A stretch of 64,000 nucleotides of DNA from Phycomyces blakesleeanus NRRL 1555(-) (lineage: Eukaryota; Mucoromycota; Mucoromycetes; Mucorales; Phycomycetaceae). Where the stretch lies: the NCBI RefSeq assembly GCF_001638985.1, contig NW_017265138.1, forward strand, positions 372,001 through 436,000. The letters are read 5' to 3'. The position numbers and the translations under genes were made by a program. Position 1 is the stretch's first letter. Every line of letters begins with the position of its first letter. Shown here piece after piece: positions 13,954 through 23,155 of the stretch. The notes under the pieces are model-generated. The model ran no database searches. It had not been told where the DNA came from and saw only the letters and a program-made list of their open reading frames with translations.

Positions 13954-15718
13954 ACTTTCACGATAGATATAGTATCCGAAACTCATGGACAGGGGAGAAT
14001 ATACCCTCCTTTGACCATAGTATTATACACTTTGTACATAAACTTCCTTGTCCAATACACTCTATAGTATTCTTTATATTTCTTGATTAATACATCTATA
14101 AGCCAGTAAAAGAAAAGAAAAGAAGGACACACGCGAATTCATACACTGCTAGAACTCAAACTATTTAAAATTTGAGAAATCGAAAATTATGGCTTTTGCT
14201 ATTTCAATGCAAAGTTTTAACCTAAAAGGAAACAAATGCAAAAATGTTCAGACAGCTTTGAAAAAGTTTTGGACGAACAGAGAATTAATTTATTGAATGA
14301 ATGAATTTAATTTTCATTACAAGCTATATATCACAATATAACATGATTTTGGTTTTTATTTTCTTTCCTTTAATTTGACAACACAATCTAAGCCGATGGT
14401 GTGGGTGCTTCGATGATCAAACAAAACTGAAAGGCAATGAAAGGTGAAATACAAAGCATTGCTCAAGATTCTCTTGCAAATCAAAGGCTAAAAGTCTAAG
14501 AGATAGCGATTAAATGCGCGTATATGTATCCTGTTCAAAGAGATATGTTTCTCATATATATATATAAGAAAACTCTAGAACCAAGGATACTGAAAGACTT
14601 TATCTTTGTACTTCAAATCAGCACCAAAAGGAGACTAAAGCAAGAAAGTTCAAGAAATTAAGACGAGAATTATCTGTACAAATCAAGAGTCTTTAAAGCT
14701 TTTGAGATTATTTTACAGAGACTTTGGCGTAGTACTAAATTTCTAGTTTATTATGAATAACCACATACAACCACTTGGTTGTCCAGAAAGGTTTACAGAG
14801 AAGAATTTGTGGCGGTCTTTTCTTGGAGGTACCAGCTCACTTACGAAGAACATCCGCTTTACGGCTATTGATTATGGAACTTTTGCCTAAAGTAATGAGT
14901 ATTGGTTATATTAACCATAATATAGACAATTAAACCCAAGATCAACAAAATTGTACACAATTGGATTACTTGCATGATTTCATTTTTAGGTTTTCTTTGA
15001 AGGTCTACAATTAATTTCTTATGAAAATTAATTCATACAGTAATTTTTTCTTCTTCTTTAGTCTACAACTTTTTCGCGTCTGCTATTCACCATGTCTCTC
15101 TCTCTTTTAGTTCAAAGCTCTGTAGAGCAAATTCAGTATTTTGCACCTACTATTCACACCTTGTAAATGGTTGAAGATTCTTAATAATTCCAGTTTGGAA
15201 TTTTTTTATTACTTTTAAATATAATATGTGTTTGAAGCCTTAAGTTTTCTTCAACTGACTCTATTAAATAACTACTGGGTATCTTAACAGTAAAGCTTGG
15301 CAAAGTTTGAAAAGGTGGTGAGATTTCATCGCTCAGTAATCTATGATTTTAATAATCAGCGTCATTATTATTGCTGGATTCATTATGATTGAACTTGGGT
15401 GCAAAATGATTGCAGTCATCTCCAAAATTAACATGATTAGATCGGGATCTCTTATTACAATCTATCTTGGTGGTGCTTCTACTGGCCTTAAGGCCGTTAC
15501 TAGCATAACTATGGGAAATAAGTGAATCAGTGCTGGTGGTGGCCATACTGAGCTAAAAACTAGCCTGGTTGTGTTTATACTATAATTGTTTGTTATATAT
15601 GTTTTCATTGCTCATTAAAGGGCCAAATCTGAAAAGGCTTTGGGAATACCGTACACTACTCGTAGCCGATTCTATAATCAATAGTTTCTGCGACACTAAA
15701 ACTCTTGACGTCTCTAGA
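13954..15718. other. Intergenic region upstream of the LINE insertion
   Basis: AT-rich DNA with no recognised gene. Two small frames look somewhat coding-like but are unsupported: 14753-14890 (+, 45 aa) and 15349-15546 (-, Ser/Asn-rich, 65 aa). The right end is the target site of the LINE insertion. Confidence 0.45.
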
Positions 15719-15732
15719 GCAGGTGGTATCAA
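15719..15732. repeat. LINE target-site duplication, copy at element 3' end
   Basis: GCAGGTGGTATCAA, identical over 14 bp to 20030-20043, directly abuts the T8 run (the A-tail of the minus-strand element). Confidence 0.93.
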
Positions 15733-15745
15733 TTTTTTTTGTAGG

Positions 15746-15758
15746 GAGCCGAAGGCTC
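15746..15758 (-). other. 3'-terminal hairpin of the LINE RNA
   Basis: On the element strand GAGCC-TTC-GGCTC forms a 5-bp GC-rich stem with a 3-nt loop, 5 nt before the A-tail. It may serve as a recognition element for the reverse transcriptase; this is inference from position. Confidence 0.5.
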
Positions 15759-15891
15759 TAGTTTATTAGTGAGCCTCTATGCTGCAAGGCAAAAGAGGAA
15801 AATCACGACTTGTTTTTGGCTTTTATATTTTTACAATGTTTTTCTATTTATATGTTTGTGGTTATATATATTGTGGAGGTATGGAAGGAAG

Positions 15892-18800
15892 CTAAAGGGG
15901 GGGAAAGTCGAGAGCAAGTTCGCTCTTGAGGCGGTCGAGAAGAGAGGAAGCAGTGGAAAAGGCAGCGGAGGAGACAAAAGGAACGTGATCAAATATGAAC
16001 AGCCAATGATGGCGCCATATAGCCAGCAGCGTGCAGCCAAAAATTGAGGCAGCAGAAAGAGAATAATCGGTGCAAGGAGGGAATGTGAAGGATTGCAAAC
16101 CAGAAAGCAAGACAGTGGGTGTCGCGGTCTGGGCGAAGTACAACGTCCAGATTGACGACCATACGGACAGTTTGACCGGACACTGGAACAAAAAATGAGT
16201 TTGATTGTCCAGAGGGTGAGAGCAGAGGGCACAGGATGGGTCTGGGAAAGCGGTAGGGATCCTAGAATTGAGGCGAGAACGGCAAGGAATGTTCTTGTGC
16301 AGGGCACGAAACCAAACGTTGCGGGCCCCATGCGGCAGGGGGAAGGACCAAAACCGACGAAGCTGGCGAGGGACGAGTGTGGGGCTTATGGGGCGTGCGG
16401 ATTTGGAGTGGAAATTGCAGAGTAGGCGGAAAGACTGGGTGGACAAACGATACCAAGGGATGCCGGGGACAAGAGCCGTCAAGAAAGGACGCACATCGAC
16501 AGCTGTACCGGAAGGCATATCTAGCGAAGGAAACTGTATGGCACAGATCGCGGGGGGAATGGTGGCACGATACAGGACAGGGTGCAAGACAAGAGAGCGA
16601 GTGTAGAGACGTTCGAAGAACCGGTGAAGGACAATAGGACGACGGAGTATGCGGTGGAGGGGGCGTTGGGCAAGCACGCCGAAACTAGGATCTACTTCAT
16701 AGGCGTCGGAAACCCGGAGATCGCGCCATGCAGATGGAAAGGGAGGGTGGTCTGGTTGTGCGGTAGTGAGATAGGAGAGAGGCAGAGAGAGACAGATGGG
16801 GAGGTTGACTACCACGTCAGAGAAGTTGTGAGGGAGAAGATCAATGGCAGCAAGTAGGGTGGCCAGCGGAGAGTCGAAATCACGCTGATGAGAGGATCGG
16901 AGAGATGGAAATATCAAAGGAACGAGTGGATCAGCAGATGAGGAGTCGAGGCGGAGGACGTAAGAGAACCAAGGCGGGACCAGGCCAGAGGGGGACAGCG
17001 GAGAGCGGACGAGAGGCCGGAGCCAGCGCAACTGAAGAGCAGCCTGTTGAACCTGAGGATCAAGGACCCCTAGACCGCCGAGCAGAATAGGCTGGCAGAA
17101 AGTGTCGAGAGAAATGGGAGGAAAGGAGCGGTATTGTATAAACTTACTCATGATCGAGCGAAGTCGACGGAAAAAGGATAGAGGTACAGTGACAACTCTG
17201 AGGACGTGCCAGAACTTAGAGAGGATGAGAGAGTTGAGCACTGTGGCACGGCCACGAATAGAGAGAGAGAGAGAGTGGTGGATATTACAGGTAGATTCAA
17301 TCTTGGAAAGAATGTTGTCACAGAAAGAATTGCGCTGAGGTAAGGATTGAATAAGAGGAAAGCCGAGATATCGCAGGGGAGTGGAGGAAGATCTGTCAGA
17401 CCAGGCGGTGATGTCGAATTGTTGTAGGACGGGGCGCCATTCTGGCAGTGGAAGACTGGACAGGGAGAAAGCTTCAGTTTTATGGAGATTGATGCGAGCA
17501 TTGGAGGCATGAGAGTATGTGAGAAGATGATGATGAAGACGGGACAAGTGGGCGGCATCAGGCAGAAAGACTAGCAGATCGTCGGCATAGGCCAAGAGCT
17601 TGATGGGCGGAGGTGGTGGAATAGCAGTGCGTGGTGATGGAGAAAATCCGGCAAAGGAAGGATCATGAATCACACGACGCAACAAAGATTCGAATGCAAG
17701 GTTAAAGAGTACAGGAGAAAGAGGATCACCCTGCCGGAGTCCACGAGCCTGAAGGAATGATCGGGATAGGTGTCCATTGACATTGATTCGAATCTGTGTA
17801 GAGAAGAAAAGTTGAGATATACAGGTATGGAGGGAAGGGGGAAAGTTGAAATGCTGCAAGACCTGGCGAAGGTAGTCGGGATGGACTCTGTCGTAAGCTT
17901 TCTCCTGATCCAAAAGAAGGTCTATACCAGATGAACCGTCCTGTCTAGCCTGTGCCATAACCAACTTGGTCAGCATGCCATTGTCAGCAATGAAGCGTCC
18001 TTGGACAAACCCGGTCTGGAAGGGCGTAACAAAGGAGGAAGCAGCAGGCACCATGCGACGATTGATGAGGCGAGTGAACACTTTGGCATCGGTATTGATG
18101 AGAGCGATCGGGCGCCAGTTGCGGAGGGAGGTGAGGTCACCTTTCTTGGGAAGAAGAGAGACGCAGGTTGATTGCCAGGACGAAGGGAACACACCGAGGG
18201 CAAGCCCATCGTTAAATATTCGAACAAGTAAGACAGCACACATCGGATGATCCATAATTAATCGCAGAATCTCATAAGGCAGGCCATCCGGCCCAGGGCT
18301 ACTGGCATTAGGAGTGCGAGTGGCGCCGTCTCGGATGTCATCCAAGGTGAAGGGTTTAAGGAGGGTCGTGGAGGTAGTTTCGGAAAGAAAGAGGTCTGGT
18401 GGCAAGTGAAGGAGGAGGTCGTCGATAGCTGTCTGAGCAGGAGGGTCGGGTGTGTAAAGATCTTCATAAAATGCAGCAGCAGCTTCTGTAAGATCATCGG
18501 GATCAGTGCATAAGGTGTCGGTGAAGGGGTGGCGGAGGCTGGTTATTGTGGTTCGAGCTTGGCGAAAAGCAACTGTGCGTTTCAAAAACCCAGCGGAAGT
18601 TTCGCCTTGTTCTCTCCAGTGTTTTCCGGCGCGGAGTGCTAGTATCTCGGTGCGTTCCTGTTGAACTTGCTGAAGTTGACGCTCGACGATGGGCAGCTGG
18701 AAGTTCTGAGCAGGCTGATGGCGAAATCTATGTATCAAATGGTCACGTTTACTCTGAAGCTTTACCTCCAAAGTGGCAAGTGATGGGCGGGTTGTGCGTG

Positions 18801-19719
18801 AATATGAACGTGTGAAACGAGCCACTTCGACTTTGATCAGATCCCACTGTGATTGGGGGGAAATTGAAGGCGAGAGTAGTGGTATGAAGGATGAAAGACA
18901 GTCGGACAGGGAGGAGCGGAAGGAAGGGATGTTCGCCAAACGAGGGTTCGCACGCCACAAACCTCGACCAATGTGAGACAGCATAGGAAAACTAAGACAG
19001 GTACGTACAAGGCAATGATCGGTCCACAGGGGCTGAACAAATGTGACGGTGGACGAAGAGTGACAAGACGCTATATCCTTGGAGGCATATATGTAGTCGA
19101 TAGTCGAAGAGGAAAGGTCGCGATGAAAGGTAGGCATAGGTTGAGCGTCAGACAAAGTGACACAGTCTACAAAGTGGTTAGCGACAAAATGCAGCCATAG
19201 ACGTGGCGCGAGGCCAGCACGAGAGGCATTTGCATATGAGGAATAATTAAAATCTCCTAGCATAAGAAAGCGAGAAGGAAGGGAAGGGAGAAGATGTGGG
19301 GAGGATAGGAGAGAGGTGAGAAAATCATATCGAGGACGATATGAAGCAGGGACATATAAAACGCAAATACGAAATGGGGCAAACAAATTGGAAGAGTGAA
19401 CAACAGTGGCAGTAATGCAACGACCACAGAGAGAAAAAAGAGGATCAGTAAAAGAAATGAGGGGAGAGAGGGAAACCAAACCACAGTGAGGAGACCATAG
19501 TGAGTCGGATGCTTGAAATTGAAGATGAAACGTCTGTTGAAGAGCGTCTGTGTTGGCGTGAGTTTCTTGAAGGGCAAGTATGTCTAGAGAGAGGGAGCGA
19601 AGATATCTAATAAAGAGAGAGCGATTATTGGTGTTTCCGGACTTGACAAGTCCGCGGCAGTTCATGGAGGCTATATTAATCATAAATTTAAGAATGATCG
19701 CCGTCTGCCATCTCGTCAT
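15892..19719 (-). CDS. LINE ORF2: endonuclease-reverse transcriptase
   Basis: A polyprotein that nicks target DNA and reverse-transcribes the element RNA at the nick. The open frame is 1,275 codons from 19719. The more likely start is Met13 at 19683, four bases after the ORF1 stop, giving 1,263 aa. N-terminal exonuclease/endonuclease/phosphatase motifs are NCRGL, LQETHA (about residue 52), MLGDFNYSS, STIDYIYAS and WTDHCLV. Reverse transcriptase motifs are KKGDLTSLRNWRPIAL, FVQGRFIADN, LDQEKAYDRV (catalytic Asp, about 602), RQGDPLSPVLFNLAFE, LLAYADDLLVFL (YADD, about 710) and RYLGFPL. A C-terminal zf-RVT domain has the CALCSHPLDNQTHFLFQCP zinc ligands (CCHC). No stop or frameshift interrupts it, so it could be active. 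Confidence 0.95.
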   Translation of the reverse strand: MTRWQTAIILKFMINIASMNCRGLVKSGNTNNRSLFIRYLRSLSLDILALQETHANTDALQQTFHLQFQASDSLWSPHCGLVSLSPLISFTDPLFSLCGRCITATVVHSSNLFAPFRICVLYVPASYRPRYDFLTSLLSSPHLLPSLPSRFLMLGDFNYSSYANASRAGLAPRLWLHFVANHFVDCVTLSDAQPMPTFHRDLSSSTIDYIYASKDIASCHSSSTVTFVQPLWTDHCLVRTCLSFPMLSHIGRGLWRANPRLANIPSFRSSLSDCLSSFIPLLSPSISPQSQWDLIKVEVARFTRSYSRTTRPSLATLEVKLQSKRDHLIHRFRHQPAQNFQLPIVERQLQQVQQERTEILALRAGKHWREQGETSAGFLKRTVAFRQARTTITSLRHPFTDTLCTDPDDLTEAAAAFYEDLYTPDPPAQTAIDDLLLHLPPDLFLSETTSTTLLKPFTLDDIRDGATRTPNASSPGPDGLPYEILRLIMDHPMCAVLLVRIFNDGLALGVFPSSWQSTCVSLLPKKGDLTSLRNWRPIALINTDAKVFTRLINRRMVPAASSFVTPFQTGFVQGRFIADNGMLTKLVMAQARQDGSSGIDLLLDQEKAYDRVHPDYLRQVLQHFNFPPSLHTCISQLFFSTQIRINVNGHLSRSFLQARGLRQGDPLSPVLFNLAFESLLRRVIHDPSFAGFSPSPRTAIPPPPPIKLLAYADDLLVFLPDAAHLSRLHHHLLTYSHASNARINLHKTEAFSLSSLPLPEWRPVLQQFDITAWSDRSSSTPLRYLGFPLIQSLPQRNSFCDNILSKIESTCNIHHSLSLSIRGRATVLNSLILSKFWHVLRVVTVPLSFFRRLRSIMSKFIQYRSFPPISLDTFCQPILLGGLGVLDPQVQQAALQLRWLRPLVRSPLSPSGLVPPWFSYVLRLDSSSADPLVPLIFPSLRSSHQRDFDSPLATLLAAIDLLPHNFSDVVVNLPICLSLPLSYLTTAQPDHPPFPSAWRDLRVSDAYEVDPSFGVLAQRPLHRILRRPIVLHRFFERLYTRSLVLHPVLYRATIPPAICAIQFPSLDMPSGTAVDVRPFLTALVPGIPWYRLSTQSFRLLCNFHSKSARPISPTLVPRQLRRFWSFPLPHGARNVWFRALHKNIPCRSRLNSRIPTAFPDPSCALCSHPLDNQTHFLFQCPVKLSVWSSIWTLYFAQTATPTVLLSGLQSFTFPPCTDYSLSAASIFGCTLLAIWRHHWLFIFDHVPFVSSAAFSTASSLLDRLKSELALDFPPL

Positions 19720-20029
19720 CAGTTAGGATATTCTGGGAGTCTTGGTCGTCGTCGCCGTAGGTAAGGGTGGAATCAGTTGGTGGGGTGAAGAATACCGAAT
19801 GACGAGATGTACTTTCGCGCCAGACGCGATCCGTAGATGTCGGCAAGTTAGAGAAAAGAACGACTGGTACTTGACCGGGGGCGGGAGTGGCTGTGGCGAC
19901 ATCGAGATATGACCTAGTGTTGGTTGTGGTAGAGGTAGTAGTAGAGGGTTGTGGAGTGGTTATATTGGCTTGACCTAGTGTTGTGGTGGACCCAATAGGT
20001 GGGTCCGGTACTTTAGCGGGAAGAGCCAT
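19688..20029 (-). CDS. LINE ORF1 remnant (113 aa)
   Basis: A short frame rich in Thr, Pro and Ser preceding ORF2, in the position of a LINE gag-like ORF1. A fragment RSYLDVAT resembles the N-terminal part of fungal LINE gag proteins. No RRM or CCHC knuckles are present. Its ATG coincides with the first base of the element after the target duplication, so the frame is either truncated at its 5' side or internally deleted. The stop lies just before the likely ORF2 ATG (19683), compatible with reinitiation. Confidence 0.6.
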   Translation of the reverse strand: MALPAKVPDPPIGSTTTLGQANITTPQPSTTTSTTTNTRSYLDVATATPAPGQVPVVLFSNLPTSTDRVWRESTSRHSVFFTPPTDSTLTYGDDDQDSQNILTDDEMADGDHS

Positions 20030-20043
20030 GCAGGTGGTATCAA
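20030..20043. repeat. LINE target-site duplication, copy at element 5' end
   Basis: GCAGGTGGTATCAA, a perfect match to 15719-15732. It immediately precedes (on the minus strand) the first base of the element. Confidence 0.93.
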
Positions 20044-20570
20044 ACTAATAAAGCAGATTGGCATTTCTCATATATGAACAGCGGAACTGCAATCCAGCAG
20101 GAAAGCTGCGATGAAATATTCCATATTTATTGCTTCCTCCGAAAGAGTATATGTTAGAAAGCCTGATATCTGACTTGAGATGTTCTTTACCAAAAGTAGC
20201 GATCATCTCGAATCCGTGCTTAAAGTATTCATAGGTTTATGTCAGAGAAATTATCGTTATGATGAGAATGAGAAATAAAACAATCATTCTGACTTTGATA
20301 ACATACATCTGTATGAATAATACTGTTATAAAGGATGATTTACATTCAATCTACTTCTATTTGAGCTTATTTTATTAAAACAAACACATACCACAAGGAC
20401 AGTCCAACACGTTTACTACTTCAATAATGCGCTTAAGAAAAACTATACATAAGCGTCGTTAGAGATGATAGTTTACAGAGGTATTGAAGCTATTATCCAT
20501 CATGTAATCAGATGGCGAACGCAGATTGACACATAAGCTCACTCTTTAGATAGACATATCCTAATTTTTT
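20044..20570. other. Intergenic region
   Basis: AT-rich flank of the LINE insertion. Nothing recognisable. Confidence 0.45.
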
Positions 20571-20882
20571 TTAGAAAATATCTTCTTGACAAACAGGTGC
20601 AGAGAGACCCGCATACTCTTGCATTAGAGCAAGATTATTTTCGGCAGTTGGATTCTTCCATTTTTCTTCTTCTTCTTTGGCTTGAATGTTATACCATGCA
20701 ACTTTCTAGAAGTTGATCTCTTTTTCTTTTTTAGAAGGATTATGTCTTTTGAAGATTAATTTCTTGTCACTATCTCTATTAGTGTCTTTGAAAGTAATGG
20801 GAACATATTTATTTGCATATAAGAGTGCAGTAGATAAAATAAAAGAAAATGAACGAAAAAGCTCAAGACAAAAAAGACTCAT
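20571..20882 (-). pseudogene. Possible gene fragment with an in-frame stop
   Basis: A 104-codon minus-strand frame from an ATG at 20882 (MSLFCLELFRSF..., then ALLYANKYVPITFKDTN) to a TAA at 20571 (...QEYAGLSAPVCQEDIF) is interrupted by one TAG at 20708-20706. The part after that TAG (KVAWYNIQAKEEEEKWKN) looks like a genuine hydrophilic C-terminus. The TAG could also be a 3' splice site (CTTCTAG), making this the last exon of a gene whose other exons were not found. The ALLYANKYV segment recalls fungal cyclin-like helices, but the match is too weak to name it. Confidence 0.25.
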
Positions 20883-21535
20883 ATTTATACTGAGTTCTTT
20901 GGTGCGTTATGTTAATAGTTTATATTTCTAGATGATATTCCTGTACATATTAGCCAAGGATTACCTTATATAGCTTATATTAAGTCATTTGAGAAAAAAA
21001 TATTAGGTAGATACGTCTTGAAGAATTCAGAGGAGAAGGTTCGGCTTTAAAGGCTTAGATATCCATTAAATCTTCAATGGATAGCTTTCAAAAGAAATTA
21101 AGCGCCGGAGTTATAATTGTCTTACAAATTTGGTAATTCACAGTTTACGCCTGCGCCGATAGTTTAATGGATTTGTTATCAGGTGTATTTATCAGACTCG
21201 TTTCAAAACACATACTCGTTATTCAAAAAAGAAGAAGAAGAAAAAAAAAAGAAGACATTAGAAAGATTTTTAGTTCACTAAAGCTACAAATTATATGCGC
21301 AATTATTTTACTTGTGTACGTTCATGTGCCTCTTCCTGTGTCTGTGCCTGTGTCTGTTCCTGTGTTTGTGACGCAAGCTTAGCGGTATATAAAAGCCTCT
21401 TCCCCTACTGTCCAGAATTTTGACAACATATAAATTGCACAAAGTTCGAGACCTATTTTATCTCTTTTTGTCCATCTATTCATATATTGTGTTTATATAT
21501 TTAAAGGCCATCTACTGGACCAATACAAATTTTCA
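20883..21535. other. Upstream region of the hydrolase gene
   Basis: About 650 bp, AT-rich, with a purine-rich tract near 21222-21252 and a CTGTGTC/CTGTGCC-type repeat near 21335-21368. It ends in a TATA-like site listed separately. Confidence 0.5.
21386..21394 (+). promoter_or_regulatory. TATA box of the alpha/beta hydrolase gene
   Basis: TATATAAAA followed by a C-rich stretch, about 140 bp before the start codon at 21536. Good match to a TATA element; the transcription start is not known. Confidence 0.5.
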
Positions 21536-22998
21536 ATGGGATTTCTTGAAAATATCTGGGGATTTATTCCTGGTTTTCAATCTCTTATTGCTGCCTTTTT
21601 ACTGGTCTGCATGTGCACCACAAACGGTAAAATTCTAGGTAAAGTGTCAACACACCTCAGTTAATTATTATAAATTACTTACTAGTTCTGACTCAATCTC
21701 TCTTTATTCATGTGGTCTGAAATAGTTCGAAATCATGCTGCGAGTGGTTTTCGCTGGCTTGCTGGTGTTATACCATATTCTATTCGTGTTCCTCTCATTC
21801 AATGCTTCCTTTCTCTTGACATACCTTATGTGAGAGCTTTCATGATATTTATCGGTACTCCACAAGGAGAGCAGGTCAAATGGGTTACTCCCATAAAGAA
21901 GGACACGTGGGAAGGCCGTTGGATCTTCCCTTCTGCTAAACAAATGAGCAAGACCGGGTCAGTAGAAACTAGTGCCTTCGACGCAGACCTTATTATTTTA
22001 TATATGCATGGTAGGTCAGAACGTTAAAGCTTGTTTTATTCAGTACACATGCGGTACTCTTAATTTTATTGTGCTAATTGTGTATCGGTACACAGGTGGT
22101 GGATTCTACTTTGGAACATCAGTTGGATATATTAAGACCTTTATTGAATTCATCAACCAATTTAAGGCAAACCGCGGTATCAATGCACGCATCCTTTCAG
22201 TGGAATACTCTCTTTCACCAGAAGTCCAATGGCCAAAACAAAAAGAAGAATGTCTGGCCGCCTATATATACCTTGTCCACGATTTGGGTATCAGTCCGTC
22301 CAAGATCATCATAAGTGAGCATTCTTTTTCTTTCTTTCTCATTTATATACCAAAAGACACCATATGACCAAGATTTAAATGTTTAAAGTTGATGAACCCA
22401 ATCTGCTGCACACCAGTATTTCTTACTTTTTAATATCTTTATTTATTTTTTCATAGTCGGTGATAGTGCAGGTGGAAATTTGGTTCTTCAAACAACTTGG
22501 TCTTTGTGTAACCAACGCACCATTCCTGCGTTGGCGGCTCTTCCCCCAATTCCTATGCCAGCAGGTGTCGTCCCAATGTCACCATGGGTCGACGTAGAGC
22601 TTGACGAGCCTGCACTTGAGGCTGCAAAGTATACTGATATTCTGTCCAAGAAAATATTTTATCTTGCCGCTACGTCCTATCTTCCACAACTCAAAAAAAT
22701 GACTCCATCTGAGTATTCTGCCTATATCAAGAACCCTGAAATATCTCCTATATATGGAGACTACTATGGCTCATGCCCCATGTTATTAGTTTACGCCGAT
22801 AAAGAGATGTTGGCTGGAAGCATTATCAAGTTTTCAGAAAAAATGCGAAGTCAAGGAGTTCCCCTTACTCCGTTAATACGTCCTAGTGTGGCCCACATTC
22901 ATATTATGGAAAGCCTTTGCGCACCCTCAGAGGATATCTGGAGAGAGGATATTGGTGTTGTTGTAGATTGGTGTAGTACTGTTTTGAAGAGAAAATAA
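21536..22998 (+). CDS. Alpha/beta hydrolase (HSL/GDXG esterase family), membrane-anchored
   Basis: A serine esterase or lipase of the hormone-sensitive-lipase type. Four exons, 21536-21638, 21726-22010, 22096-22314 and 22457-22998, give 382 aa. The N-terminus has a hydrophobic segment (SLIAAFLLVCMC, residues 17-28), a probable membrane anchor. The oxyanion-hole motif HGGG spans the exon 2/3 junction, and the nucleophile motif GDSAGG lies at the start of exon 4. The acid residue is probably in LLVYADKEM and the catalytic His in VAHIHIMES. A later internal Met at 21710 lies in intron 1, and the 21536 start fits splice phase and supplies the anchor. The substrate is unknown. Confidence 0.9.
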
Positions 22999-23155
22999 AG
23001 CAGCCTTAAACTCTAATACACCAAACCATAAACTTTTTTTATATACCATTTACAAACGTTCAAGTCCATAGTACTTTTTTTTCTTGTTGAATTTTTATGA
23101 AGAAAGAAAATATTAATAAAATAATAATAAGACGGTCTTGGATGAAAACTCTATA

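Larger units (their letters stand above)
15733..20029 (-). mobile_element. Non-LTR retrotransposon (LINE), 5'-truncated, ORF2 intact
   Basis: An element of 4,297 bp on the minus strand, bounded by perfect 14-bp target duplications and ending in an A8 tail (T8 at 15733-15740). It carries a short ORF1 remnant, an open 1.2-1.3-kb-aa ORF2 with APE-type endonuclease, reverse transcriptase and C-terminal zinc-binding domain, and a 3' UTR of about 150 bp with a terminal hairpin. No RNase H domain was seen. The element is clearly GC-richer than the surrounding DNA. The 5' boundary falls exactly on the ATG of the ORF1 frame, so the 5' UTR and probably part of ORF1 are missing. The intact ORF2 and perfect duplication suggest a recent insertion. 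Confidence 0.93.

Noticed and set aside
14753..14890. 45-codon frame (MNNHIQPLGCPERF...) in the spacer before the LINE
   Set aside because: Reads like protein but is very short, isolated and without a recognised homologue or splice partners.
15349..15546. 65-codon Ser/Asn-rich minus-strand frame
   Set aside because: Low-complexity composition and an equally long antisense frame; no support.
16195..19200. Many plus-strand open frames of 60-130 aa across the LINE
   Set aside because: They are antisense shadows of the long ORF2; their translations are Arg/Gly-rich and lack any domain.
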